Positions 17,425 to 24,757 of a stretch of 46,922 nucleotides of DNA are shown here, piece by piece; positions within the stretch are counted from its first letter, which is position 1; each line of letters opens with the position of its first letter. The notes below the pieces were generated by a model that searched no databases, was not told the origin of the DNA, and was given only the letters and a program-made list of their open reading frames with translations. The stretch lies in the NCBI RefSeq assembly GCF_000960475.2, contig NZ_JZDQ02000045.1, forward strand, positions 1-46,922, read 5' to 3'. The position numbers were made by a program, and so were the translations under genes. This DNA is from Nocardioides luteus (GTDB taxonomy: Bacteria > Actinomycetota > Actinomycetes > Propionibacteriales > Nocardioidaceae).

Positions 17425-18407
17425 ACCTGCAGGTCTTCTCGCTGCCGATGACGACCCGCTTCCGCGGGATCACCGAGCGTGAGGGCGTCGTCATCTCGAC
17501 AGGCTCGATACATCGCTTCGAGGGCTCCGGTGGATGGGGCGAGTGGTCGCCGTTCCTCGACTACGACATCCCTGAGATCGAGCCGTGGCTGCGCTGCGCC
17601 GAGGAGGCGGCGGCGGGGGACTGGCCGACGCCGCTTCGCGAGACCGTTCCCGTCAACGCCACGGTGCCGGCCGTCGGGCCGGAGCGTGCCCACGAGATCG
17701 TGACCCGCTCCGGGTGCGCGACCGCGAAGGTCAAGGTCGCCGATCCGGGCCAGAGCCTGGCCGACGACATCGCCCGCGTCGAGGCGGTCCGCGACGCCCT
17801 CGGTCCTGCGGGCAACGTCCGGATCGATGTCAACGGCCTCTGGACGGTCGAGGAGGCGCTGGCCTCGATCAAGGTGCTGGACCGGGCCGCCGGCGGGCTC
17901 GAGTACGTCGAGCAGCCCTGCCCCACGGTCGAGGAGCTCGCCGAGGTACGCCGCGCGGTAGACGTGCCGATCGCCGCGGACGAGTCGATCCGGCGGGCCG
18001 CGGACCCCTATCGCGTACGCGACCTCGAGGCTGCGGACGTGGCGGTGCTGAAGGTGCAGCCGCTGGGCGGCGTACGCGCCTGCCTGCGGATCGCCGAGGA
18101 CATCGGGCTGCCGTGCGTGGTCTCCTCGGCGCTGGAGACCTCGGTCGGGATGGCCGCCGGGATCGCGCTCGCGGCGGCGCTGCCGGAGCTGCCCTACGCC
18201 TGCGGACTCGGCACGGTCTCGATGTTCACCGAGGACATCGCCGGTGTGCCGCTCCTTCCGTCCGGCGGCGTCCTGCCGGTGCTCTCGGCCTCGCCGGCCC
18301 CCGTGCGGCTGCTCGCCGAGCCGGCGCTGGCGGCCGCGCCGGAGCGTACGGAGTTCTGGCGCCGGCGTCTGGCTGATGTCCTCGCCTACCGGGAGACGCT
18401 TCGATGA
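17421..18407 (+). CDS. menC: o-Succinylbenzoate synthase (MenC)
   Basis: 328-residue enolase-superfamily enzyme that dehydrates SHCHC to o-succinylbenzoate. Catalytic and metal residues are all in place: KVK (K103/K105), D136 in RIDVNG, E164 in YVEQP, D187 in IAADES and K211 in VLKVQP. It starts inside the menE stop (ATGA) and its own stop overlaps the first possible menD start, so the three genes form one translationally coupled unit. Confidence 0.94.
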   Translation: MNLQVFSLPMTTRFRGITEREGVVISTGSIHRFEGSGGWGEWSPFLDYDIPEIEPWLRCAEEAAAGDWPTPLRETVPVNATVPAVGPERAHEIVTRSGCATAKVKVADPGQSLADDIARVEAVRDALGPAGNVRIDVNGLWTVEEALASIKVLDRAAGGLEYVEQPCPTVEELAEVRRAVDVPIAADESIRRAADPYRVRDLEAADVAVLKVQPLGGVRACLRIAEDIGLPCVVSSALETSVGMAAGIALAAALPELPYACGLGTVSMFTEDIAGVPLLPSGGVLPVLSASPAPVRLLAEPALAAAPERTEFWRRRLADVLAYRETLR

Positions 18408-20023
18408 AGGAAGAACGTATGGCCACCGCTACCGAGCTCGCCCGTGCGGTCGTCACCGCGCTCCTCGAGGCGCGGGTCACCGACGTGGTCATCGCGCCGG
18501 GATCGCGCAACGCCCCGCTGTCGTTCGCGGCCTTCGATGCCGCGCGCGCGGGGCTGGTGCGACTGCACACCAGGATCGACGAGCGCTCCGCCGGCTTCTT
18601 CGCGCTCGGCCTGACCAAGGTCGGCTCGCGCGCGGCGGTGATGTGCACCTCCGGCACCGCGGTCGCCAACCTGCACCCCTCGGTGCTCGAGGCCGCCCAC
18701 GGCGGCGTGCCGCTGGCCGTGGTCACCGCCGACCGGCCGGCCCGGCTGCGCGAGACCGGCGCCAACCAGGTGACCGACCAGGTCGGCATCTTCGGCCGGC
18801 TGGTGGAGACCGTCGACCTGGCCGAGGCCCCCGACGCGAACCAGATCGACGCCCTCGACGCCGCGCGCGGGCCTGTCCACTGGAACCTCCAGCTCGACGA
18901 GCCACTGACCCCGCCTGACAGGTGGGAGCCGGGGGAGATCGCGGTCCGCCCGGAGCCGGTACGGCCGGAGCTGATGATCCACGAGTCGATCCAGACCGGC
19001 CCGGGGACACCGCTCACGGTCGTCGTCGCGGGTGACGATGCCGGCCCGCCCTCCCGCATCCTCGCCCAGGACGCCGGCTGGCCGCTCCTCGCCGAGCCCT
19101 CCTCCGGCGCCCGCACCGGCGACAACGCCCTGCGCTCCTACCGCCTGCTGCTGGAGTCACCGCTCGCCGAACGGATCGAGCGGGTCGTCGTCTACGGCCA
19201 CCCCACCCTCTCCCGCCCGGTCACCAACCTGCTCGCCCGCGCCGACGTCGAGGTCATCGCGGCCGCGGTCGACGGCGTCTGGCCGGCGCGCCCGTTCCGG
19301 GTCGACCGGACGATCCACACCCGGCTCCACGTCGACGGCACCCCGGACACCGGGTGGCTGGAGGAGTGGCGCTCGGCCGATCGCGAGGTCAGCCGCCAGG
19401 TGGACCGGCTGCTCCACGAGCAGCAGGAGATGACGGCGTACGACGTCTCCGCCTGTGTCGCCCGCGCCCTGCCCGACCGCGGGCTGCTGATGCTGGGCCC
19501 TTCGAATCCCGTACGCGACCTGGACCTGATGATGCGGCCCAACAACGTCGGCGGGCGACGGAAGGTGATCGCCAACCGTGGCCTGGCCGGCATCGACGGC
19601 ATCGTCTCCACGGCGATCGGTGCCGCCGTCGGCCGTCCGTGGTCGACCCGCGCGCTCGCGCTGATGGGCGACGTGACCTTCCTGCACGACGCCGGTGGCC
19701 TCCTGCTCGGCCCCGAGGAGATCCGCCCTGACCTCACCATCGTCGTCGCCAACGACGACGGCGGGTCGATCTTCGCCTCGCTCGAGCAGGGCGCCGACGA
19801 CTACGCCGACAGGTTCGAGCGGCTCTTCGGCACCCCGCACGGCACCTCGCTCGAAGCACTCTGCGCCGCCCACCGCATCCCGCACCTCGCGGTCACCTCG
19901 GTGCCCGAGCTCGAGGCCGCCCTCGCCTCCCCGAACGGCGGCATCGAGGTCATCGAGGCCGTGGTCTCCCGCGCCGGCCGCCGGCAGCTCGACCTGGCCA
20001 TCCGCGCGCTCGCCCGCGCCTGA
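18404..20023 (+). CDS. menD: SEPHCHC synthase (MenD)
   Basis: This thiamine-diphosphate enzyme joins isochorismate and 2-oxoglutarate in the first committed step of menaquinone synthesis. It shows the N-terminal IAPGSRNAPLSFAA block, the cofactor-activating Glu in RIDERSAGFFALG (E60 from this start) and the cofactor/metal motif MGDVTFLHDAGG with downstream VVANDDGG. Length 539 is normal. Two starts are possible: ATG 18404 (ATGA overlap with menC, GGGAG upstream) and ATG 18419 (AAGGAAG at ideal distance), giving 534 residues. I cannot decide between them. Confidence 0.95.
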   Translation: MKEERMATATELARAVVTALLEARVTDVVIAPGSRNAPLSFAAFDAARAGLVRLHTRIDERSAGFFALGLTKVGSRAAVMCTSGTAVANLHPSVLEAAHGGVPLAVVTADRPARLRETGANQVTDQVGIFGRLVETVDLAEAPDANQIDALDAARGPVHWNLQLDEPLTPPDRWEPGEIAVRPEPVRPELMIHESIQTGPGTPLTVVVAGDDAGPPSRILAQDAGWPLLAEPSSGARTGDNALRSYRLLLESPLAERIERVVVYGHPTLSRPVTNLLARADVEVIAAAVDGVWPARPFRVDRTIHTRLHVDGTPDTGWLEEWRSADREVSRQVDRLLHEQQEMTAYDVSACVARALPDRGLLMLGPSNPVRDLDLMMRPNNVGGRRKVIANRGLAGIDGIVSTAIGAAVGRPWSTRALALMGDVTFLHDAGGLLLGPEEIRPDLTIVVANDDGGSIFASLEQGADDYADRFERLFGTPHGTSLEALCAAHRIPHLAVTSVPELEAALASPNGGIEVIEAVVSRAGRRQLDLAIRALARA

Positions 20024-20040
20024 CATGGAACAGTGACCCC

Positions 20041-20385
20041 GTGACCGAACAGCCACAGTGGCCGGGTGTGGTGCCCTACGTCGACTACTACACCGGCGCG
20101 AAGCGCATCCTCGTGCTCCATCTGACCAGCGGAAACAAGATGCTGGCCAACAACCCCGGCAAGCTGCCGCCGATCGCGAGCATCGACGGCCGGCAGTACG
20201 TCGTCTACTGGGGCACCGTCTCCTTCGAGATCCCCGCCGAGCGGGCCTGTCACGTCAGCGTCCACGTCGAGGGCAACTACATCCAGCAGGCTGCCACCAT
20301 CCTGCTCGCGCCCGGCGCGGAGCAGGTGCAGCTGACGTACGCGACCCACTACACCTCAGGCGTCGGCTCCCTGACGCTGTCCTGA
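20041..20385 (+). CDS. Hypothetical protein, 114 residues
   Basis: GTG start 17 bases after menD, same strand, so possibly cotranscribed. The protein (MTEQPQWPGVVPYVDYY at the start) has no membrane helix or signal peptide. It alternates short hydrophobic and polar stretches (RILVLHLTSGN, YVVYWGTVSFEIP, CHVSVHVEGNYIQ, VQLTYATHYTSG), suggesting an all-beta fold. I do not recognise the family. Only two bases separate its stop from that of the convergent XRE gene. Confidence 0.65.
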   Translation: MTEQPQWPGVVPYVDYYTGAKRILVLHLTSGNKMLANNPGKLPPIASIDGRQYVVYWGTVSFEIPAERACHVSVHVEGNYIQQAATILLAPGAEQVQLTYATHYTSGVGSLTLS

Positions 20386-20387
20386 GG

Positions 20388-20603
20388 TCAGCTCACCCGC
20401 AGGATGTCGCCGGGCTGGCACTCGAGTACGTCGCAGATCGCGGTGAGCGTCGAGAACCTGATCGCGCGGGCGCGGCCGTTCTTGAGGATCGACGCGTTGG
20501 CGACGGTAATCCCGATCCGGTCTGCGAGCTCGGTGAGCGTCATGCCGCGTTCCTCGAGGAGGGCGTCGAGGTGCACGGTCACGCGGTGGTCGCCATCGGT
20601 CAT
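20388..20603 (-). CDS. XRE/Cro-type small regulator (YozG-like HTH)
   Basis: 71 residues, nearly all helix-turn-helix: HLDALLEERGMTLTELADRIGITVANASILKNGRARAIRFSTLTAICDVLECQPGDIL. This is the HTH_26/YozG class usually encoded beside DUF2975 membrane proteins. The ATG at 20603 is chosen because it overlaps the DUF2975 stop by four bases; the frame upstream of it runs inside that gene. It probably binds the 37-bp palindrome upstream of the pair, which is inference. Confidence 0.85.
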   Translation of the reverse strand: MTDGDHRVTVHLDALLEERGMTLTELADRIGITVANASILKNGRARAIRFSTLTAICDVLECQPGDILRVS

Positions 20604-21277
20604 ATTGTCAGCGCCACTTCCTCCTGCAGCGACGCTCCGCGGCGCATCACGCGACTGAAGGTGAGGGCACAGATCCCCAGGATCAACGGGGACCAGTCCG
20701 GTTCGATGCCCACTCCTGTCGACCACGTCAGGTCCAGCTCGGGCGCTGCGGCCGAGGCGATGAAGATGCTGCTACCGATGTCGTTCCCCACGGGAACGAT
20801 GATCGACATTGCGAGCAGGAACCACCCCAACGTACGCATCGACGCGGCCGGTTTCCTTGCGAAGATCCCGTCGCGCCGAGCGACCTTGATGATCCGTCGC
20901 GCGAGGAGGCAAGCCCCGAACAGTAGCGTTGCGCCAAGGATCCCGCCGGCCGAGGCGGCCAGCTGCGTCGCCCAGCTCGGGCGATGCGTGCAGAACGTCG
21001 AGCCGGACGTCATGATCCTCGAACCCGGCTTTGTGTACGTTCCGGCCGGGGGCTCGTCGTCGCCCACCATGAAGGAGTCGGACTCGACGCATACGTCCTC
21101 GGAGAACTCGAAGAAGCTCGCGCCGTCACCGATGCCGAACAGGTTCAGTGTCACCAGCGTGGCGAGGAAGAGGACCGACACGACGAGGAACATGAAGATG
21201 ACGTCGACCAGAGTGCTCAACGGTGTGAGCGCATCGCGCTCAGATGTCGGCCTCTCGTCATGTGACGGTCGCGCCAT
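20600..21277 (-). CDS. DUF2975-type four-helix membrane protein
   Basis: 225 residues with about four membrane helices: near 24-50, 107-127, about 148-168 and near 195-210. A Cys-containing outer loop (about 60-100) follows the first helix, and the middle loop reads RRIIKVARRDGIFARK. This topology and the coupled XRE gene match the DUF2975/YoaS family, whose function is unknown; a membrane sensor that holds or releases the HTH partner is a common guess. AAGGAG precedes the ATG and is itself the left arm of a perfect palindrome. Confidence 0.78.
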   Translation of the reverse strand: MARPSHDERPTSERDALTPLSTLVDVIFMFLVVSVLFLATLVTLNLFGIGDGASFFEFSEDVCVESDSFMVGDDEPPAGTYTKPGSRIMTSGSTFCTHRPSWATQLAASAGGILGATLLFGACLLARRIIKVARRDGIFARKPAASMRTLGWFLLAMSIIVPVGNDIGSSIFIASAAAPELDLTWSTGVGIEPDWSPLILGICALTFSRVMRRGASLQEEVALTI

Positions 21278-21284
21278 GACGACT

Positions 21285-21321
21285 CCTTATCGTTTCTCGA
21301 TGTTATCGAGAAACGATAAGG
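21285..21321. promoter_or_regulatory. Perfect 37-bp palindrome upstream of the DUF2975/XRE pair
   Basis: Arms CCTTATCGTTTCTCGAT (21285-21301) and ATCGAGAAACGATAAGG (21305-21321) are exact reverse complements around GTT. It begins 8 bases from the DUF2975 start codon and includes its ribosome site. Nested TATCG/CGATA and TCTCGAT/ATCGAGA half-sites suggest an operator for the XRE protein. As RNA it would fold into a 17-bp hairpin hiding the ribosome site or ending the transcript of the upstream gene. Confidence 0.8.
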
Positions 21322-21338
21322 CATGCCGCGGCTGGATG

Positions 21339-21893
21339 TCAGGAATTCCAGTACGGATCCCGGCCGATGAAGCCGAGGAGCTGCTCCTGAGGGGAGGCAT
21401 CGGCGGCAACCTCGACGCGAGGCCCGAACTGGCCGGAGGCACGCATGGCATCCTCCATCGCAGAAGCACCGGCCAGCATCGCCGACGCACGCTCGTCGCC
21501 GAGGTCGAAGTCGCGCCCGAGGGCGCGGGCCAGGTCCCAGGAGTGCATCCAGATGTCGGGCGTGTAGATCTGGGAGAGCACGACGTCGACCGGGTTGTCG
21601 CCCGTATGGGGGTTGGAGACCATCCGGCCGGCGGGGTCGTCGAAGAGGGCCTGGATGTCGGCGGTGTGGGTCTTCCAGGCCGCAACCGGGTCCGCGGCGA
21701 CGTCGAGCGCGACCAGGTCCACGCCGGCCGAGGAGCGCAGGAAGTCGCGCGGCCACTCGACCAGGTGCGTGACGACGTCCAGTGCGGTCCACGCCGCCAC
21801 CGGGCTGGGGCGGGCCCAGTCCTCGGGGGCGGCGGAGCCGACGAGCTCGGCGAACCGGGCCGCGTCGTACGCGTGCTGCTCGGAAGGACTCAC
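21339..21893 (-). CDS. TIGR03086-type metal-binding / DinB-like protein
   Basis: 184 residues matching the actinobacterial TIGR03086 family (mycothiol-dependent maleylpyruvate isomerase-like, DinB fold). It has AWTALDVVTHLVEWPRDF near 33-50, DIWMHSWDLARALGRD near 113-128, and a C-terminal GRDPYW. The His residues in these motifs are the expected metal ligands. The substrate is unknown. It overlaps the SRPBCC gene by four bases and is third in the ArsR operon. Confidence 0.85.
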   Translation of the reverse strand: MSPSEQHAYDAARFAELVGSAAPEDWARPSPVAAWTALDVVTHLVEWPRDFLRSSAGVDLVALDVAADPVAAWKTHTADIQALFDDPAGRMVSNPHTGDNPVDVVLSQIYTPDIWMHSWDLARALGRDFDLGDERASAMLAGASAMEDAMRASGQFGPRVEVAADASPQEQLLGFIGRDPYWNS

Positions 21894-22378
21894 GAGAGCT
21901 CCTCGAGGAGCTCGTCGAGCTGCTCGTAGCCCTGGATGACGCCCTTGTCCATGCCGCTGGCCATGATCGCGGCCTGGGTCTCGAAGGACTCGACGACGCT
22001 GAGGCCGGTCAGTCGGGTACGGCCGCCGGGCAGTGGCTCGAAGGTGAGGAACTCCAGCGAGGCACCGTCGGGCGCGCCGCGCCAGGTGAAGGTCTGCACG
22101 ATGCGCTCGTTCTCACGCACCTCGTGGAAGCTGCCGAAGAACTGGGTGAACTCGTCCCCGTCGCGCTCGGCCGAGTAGGCCCACGAGCCGCCGGTGCGGA
22201 AGTCCCACTCGGTGATGTGCATCCCGACGTCGCGGGGGCCGAGCCACTTGGCGTACAGCTCCTTGTCGGCGTGGGCGCGGAAGACGAGCTCGCAGGGAGC
22301 GTCGAACTCGCGGACGATGGTGATCGTCGGGGTCTCCTTGGAGGCCTCGATCGTGGTCTCGTGCTTCGTGGTGGTCAT
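21890..22378 (-). CDS. SRPBCC (AHSA1-like) domain protein
   Basis: 162 residues of the START/Bet v1-like fold: TIVREFDAPCELVFRAHAD, KWLGPRD, WDFRTGGSWAY, ENERIVQTFTWRG and a C-terminal helix ending QGYEQLDELLEEL. Such AHSA1-like proteins are commonly encoded beside ArsR regulators and bind hydrophobic ligands; the ligand is unknown. The ATG at 22378 overlaps the ArsR stop by four bases, so the longer upstream frame is rejected. Confidence 0.9.
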   Translation of the reverse strand: MTTTKHETTIEASKETPTITIVREFDAPCELVFRAHADKELYAKWLGPRDVGMHITEWDFRTGGSWAYSAERDGDEFTQFFGSFHEVRENERIVQTFTWRGAPDGASLEFLTFEPLPGGRTRLTGLSVVESFETQAAIMASGMDKGVIQGYEQLDELLEELS

Positions 22379-22734
22379 GATGCGTCCTCTTCTCGGGATG
22401 ATTCTCGTGGTGACGTGCTTTCCTGCATCTCGGCGAGCAGCGCGTCCAGGCGCTGGTAGCGCTTCTCGGCCTGCTGTTGGTATCTCTCGATCCACTTGGT
22501 CATGAGGTCGAACACCTCCGCTTCGAGGCGTACGGGTGCGCGGCGCGACTCCCGGCTCACCAGACCGGCGTCCTCGAGCACCTTGAGGTGCTTGGAGACC
22601 GCCTGGAGACTGACGTCGTACGGCGCTGCCAGCTCGCCGACGGTCGCGTCGGCCGACGCGAGCCGGGCGACCAGGTCGCGCCGGGTCGGGTCCGCCAGTG
22701 CCGCAAAGACTCGGGAGAGTCTGTCCTCGCTCAT
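22375..22734 (-). CDS. ArsR-family winged-helix repressor
   Basis: 119 residues: ALADPTRRDLVARLA, then the HTH VGELAAPYDVSLQAVSKHLKVLEDAGLVSRE and a wing of RRAPVRLEAE. No Cys pair of the arsenic/zinc sensors is visible, so it belongs to the SRPBCC-associated, non-metal group. It leads a three-gene operon with four-base overlaps. Two identical palindromes in its promoter are the probable autoregulatory operators. GAGGAG precedes the ATG. Confidence 0.93.
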   Translation of the reverse strand: MSEDRLSRVFAALADPTRRDLVARLASADATVGELAAPYDVSLQAVSKHLKVLEDAGLVSRESRRAPVRLEAEVFDLMTKWIERYQQQAEKRYQRLDALLAEMQESTSPRESSREEDAS

Positions 22735-22744
22735 CCGCTACTCC

Positions 22745-22760
22745 TCAACCATTTGGTTGA
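22745..22760. promoter_or_regulatory. ArsR-type operator, start-proximal copy
   Basis: TCAACCATTTGGTTGA has perfect 7-bp arms around TT. It lies between the -10 and the ribosome site of the ArsR operon, where bound repressor would block early transcription. An identical copy lies 47 bp away. Confidence 0.85.
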
Positions 22761-22765
22761 TAACG

Positions 22766-22795
22766 AGGCTAGGTCGAGGCGTACGGCATTGTCAA
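22766..22795 (-). promoter_or_regulatory. Promoter of the ArsR operon
   Basis: On the minus strand: -35 TTGACA (22790-22795), 18-base spacer, -10 TAGCCT (22766-22771). The -35 overlaps the distal operator and the proximal operator lies just past the transcription start. This is one of the clearest promoters in the window. Confidence 0.7.
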
Positions 22796-22807
22796 CCATT
22801 TGGTTGA
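22792..22807. promoter_or_regulatory. ArsR-type operator, distal copy
   Basis: A second exact TCAACCATTTGGTTGA, overlapping the -35 hexamer of the ArsR operon. It could also affect the divergent lysozyme gene, whose start is about 108 bases further on. Confidence 0.85.
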
Positions 22808-22915
22808 GTAACTTGCTTACTGGAAAACATTCCCCGGGGGACATCGGTTGCGGCACCATGTTTCCCAGCCACGATGCTTCTCAGTGCACGTCTCCTCCTC
22901 GGGAAAGGCAGCCCC

Positions 22916-23776
22916 ATGAGTCCTTCGCGCCGCAGATCCATGAGAGTGACCGCGATCGTCGCCGGTCTCCTCCTCGCCACCTCCCTCTCCCCGACCCAGT
23001 CCGCCGGCGCCGCCGAGAAGGACGACCGCCACCTCACCCAGAACGCGAAGTCCCACGGCGTCACCCTTGAGCACGGGGCGTACGTCGGATGGTCGACGCC
23101 CGGCTCGAACGCCAAGGGCGGATCCCGCAACGAGACCCCGATCACCGCGCAGGCGACGGTGAGCGGCATCGACGTCTCCGGCCACCAGGGCAACGTCGAC
23201 TGGGCCTACTGGTGGGGTCAGGGGAAGCGCTTCGCCTACATCAAGGCGACCGAGGGCAGCTACTACAAGAACAGCACCTACTTCCCGCAGCAGTACAACG
23301 GCTCCTACAACCAGGGCTTCATCCGCGGCGCCTACCACTTCGCCAACCCGTCCGACTCCGGCGGTGCGGCGCAGGCCGACTACTTCGTCAACAACGGCGG
23401 CGGCTGGTCGGCCGACGGGAAGACTCTGCCGGGCGTGCTCGACATCGAGTACAACCCCTACTCCGGCGGCACCTGCTACGGCCTGTCGCAGTCGTCGATG
23501 CGCTCGTGGATCTCGGCCTTCCTGAGCCGCTACCGCTACCGCACCGGCCGCGACGCGGTCATCTACACGACCACCGACTGGTGGACGACCTGCACCGGCA
23601 ACACCTCGCAGTTCGCCAGCGCGCACCCGCTGTGGATCGCGCGCTATGCCAGCTCGCCCGGCACGCTGCCGGCCGGCTGGGGCTACTACACCTTCTGGCA
23701 GTACACCTCCTCGCCGTTGGACCAGGACACGTTCAACGGTGCGTACGACCGCCTGCAGGCGCTCGCGCGGGGGTGA
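22916..23776 (+). CDS. Secreted GH25 lysozyme (N,O-acetylmuramidase)
   Basis: 286 residues. Signal peptide: basic SRRRSMR, hydrophobic VTAIVAGLLLATSL, probable cleavage near AGAA (31-34). The GH25 domain spans about 82-284: GIDVSGHQG (D86), FAYIKATEG, RGAYHFANP, LDIEYN (D176, E178) and YTFWQYTS. It would cleave the glycan strand of peptidoglycan outside the cell. The ATG at 22916 follows GGGAAAGG and leaves a normal signal peptide; the ATG at 22874 would add an unlikely extension. It is divergent from the ArsR operon. No tie to the secretion-like locus is seen. Confidence 0.93.
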   Translation: MSPSRRRSMRVTAIVAGLLLATSLSPTQSAGAAEKDDRHLTQNAKSHGVTLEHGAYVGWSTPGSNAKGGSRNETPITAQATVSGIDVSGHQGNVDWAYWWGQGKRFAYIKATEGSYYKNSTYFPQQYNGSYNQGFIRGAYHFANPSDSGGAAQADYFVNNGGGWSADGKTLPGVLDIEYNPYSGGTCYGLSQSSMRSWISAFLSRYRYRTGRDAVIYTTTDWWTTCTGNTSQFASAHPLWIARYASSPGTLPAGWGYYTFWQYTSSPLDQDTFNGAYDRLQALARG

Positions 23777-23778
23777 TC

Positions 23779-23800
23779 CCGGGGTTCGGGCGGCCCCCGG
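23779..23800. terminator. Hairpin between convergent lysozyme and YciI-like genes
   Basis: CCGGGG (23779-23784) pairs with CCCCGG (23795-23800) over a 10-base loop. It fills most of the 27-base gap between two convergent stops. No T-run, so only a weak candidate. Confidence 0.3.
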
Positions 23801-23803
23801 TCC

Positions 23804-24082
23804 TCACAGGCCCAGCTGGGACTTCCAGGAGCCGAGGACCGGGGTCCACTCGAAGATCCGGCGCTCCTTGATGAGCCCGGCCGCGAGGAACGGGTCGTCG
23901 TCCAGAATGGCCTCGACCGTGGCGATCTCGCCCTCGAAGACGAGCAGGGCGGAGCCGTCGGAGGTGGGGCCGGAGAGGACCAGGGTGTCCTGGCTCCCGA
24001 GGAACCCGCGATGGGCGTCGAGATGCTCGGCGCGTACGTCGGGAAGGTCGTTGTAGGCGTAGACGACTGCGACGAGTGCCAT
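23804..24082 (-). CDS. YciI-like small protein
   Basis: 92 residues with the dimeric alpha/beta-barrel pattern of YciI proteins: VAVVYAYND, VRAEHLDAHRGFL, GPTSDGSALLVFEG, IATVEAILDDDPFLAAGL and RIFEWTPVLG. The His/Asp pair of HLDAH and DDDPF is at the usual active-site place. The reaction is unknown for nearly all of this family. It shares one base with the upstream MBL-fold gene, so the two are coupled. Confidence 0.88.
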   Translation of the reverse strand: MALVAVVYAYNDLPDVRAEHLDAHRGFLGSQDTLVLSGPTSDGSALLVFEGEIATVEAILDDDPFLAAGLIKERRIFEWTPVLGSWKSQLGL

Positions 24083-24714
24083 CAGAGGTCGGCCCCGTCC
24101 GCGAGGCGTACGTAGCCGCGCTCTGCGGGGATCAGGGCGGCCGCCTGGGTGTCGAAGATGCCGGAGCCGGCCTCGGAGTAGACCCGGTCGTGGATCGCGA
24201 CGGTCCGCGAGGCACCGACGGAGCGGGCGAAGTCGATCAGCTCGCCCGAGCGCGCCCACGGCGCGGAGACGGGCAGAAAGAGTACGTCCACGGCCTGGCC
24301 GGGGCCGTCGAGCGCGTCGCCCGGGTGGAAGAGCGCCTGGTCGCCGGCGGTGATCAGGTAGCCCGAGTTGTCGAAGTGGGGCAGGTCGGGGTGGATGACC
24401 GCGTGCTTGTCATTGACCGCGGTGACCGGCAGCCCGGCGTCGAACGACTCACCCGGCTTCACCACCGTGGTCCGCTCGTGGACCGCGGGAGCGCCCTTCT
24501 GGATCTGCGCCGCGACCGCGCCGATGGTGTAGACCGGCGCGTCGTTGCCCTCCAGGAGGGCCGGGTTGTAGTGGTCGGGGTGCTCGTGGGTGATCAGCAC
24601 CGCCGTCGCGCCGTCGAGCGCCTCGGGCTGGGTGAACACGCCCGGGTCGACGACCACCACCGCCCCGTCGTGCTCGATCCGGACACAGGCATGGCCGAAC
24701 TTCGTGATCCTCAT
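24082..24714 (-). CDS. MBL-fold metal-dependent hydrolase (UlaG-like)
   Basis: 210 residues. The metallo-beta-lactamase motif HEHPDH (43-48) is intact. VVDPGVF (about 22-28) and the later Asp in FHPGDALDG and His in AIHDRVY supply the remaining metal ligands. The small, simple form resembles UlaG-like or YtkL-like hydrolases. The substrate cannot be inferred. It is coupled to the YciI-like gene and lies 43 bases after menF on the same strand, so it may be read with menF. Confidence 0.88.
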   Translation of the reverse strand: MRITKFGHACVRIEHDGAVVVVDPGVFTQPEALDGATAVLITHEHPDHYNPALLEGNDAPVYTIGAVAAQIQKGAPAVHERTTVVKPGESFDAGLPVTAVNDKHAVIHPDLPHFDNSGYLITAGDQALFHPGDALDGPGQAVDVLFLPVSAPWARSGELIDFARSVGASRTVAIHDRVYSEAGSGIFDTQAAALIPAERGYVRLADGADL

Positions 24715-24757
24715 GCCGCCGAATCTATCGCGCGGGTTCCAGCCCGCCGAGGGGCGT

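Noticed and set aside
20388..20726. A longer 112-residue form of the XRE regulator
   Set aside because: The extra N-terminus lies inside the DUF2975 coding sequence in another frame. The ATG at 20603 gives the usual size and a four-base overlap.
22916..23776. The GH25 lysozyme as part of the secretion-like machine
   Set aside because: It is over 6 kb away beyond the men genes, has its own signal peptide, and the secretion-like locus already encodes its hydrolase.
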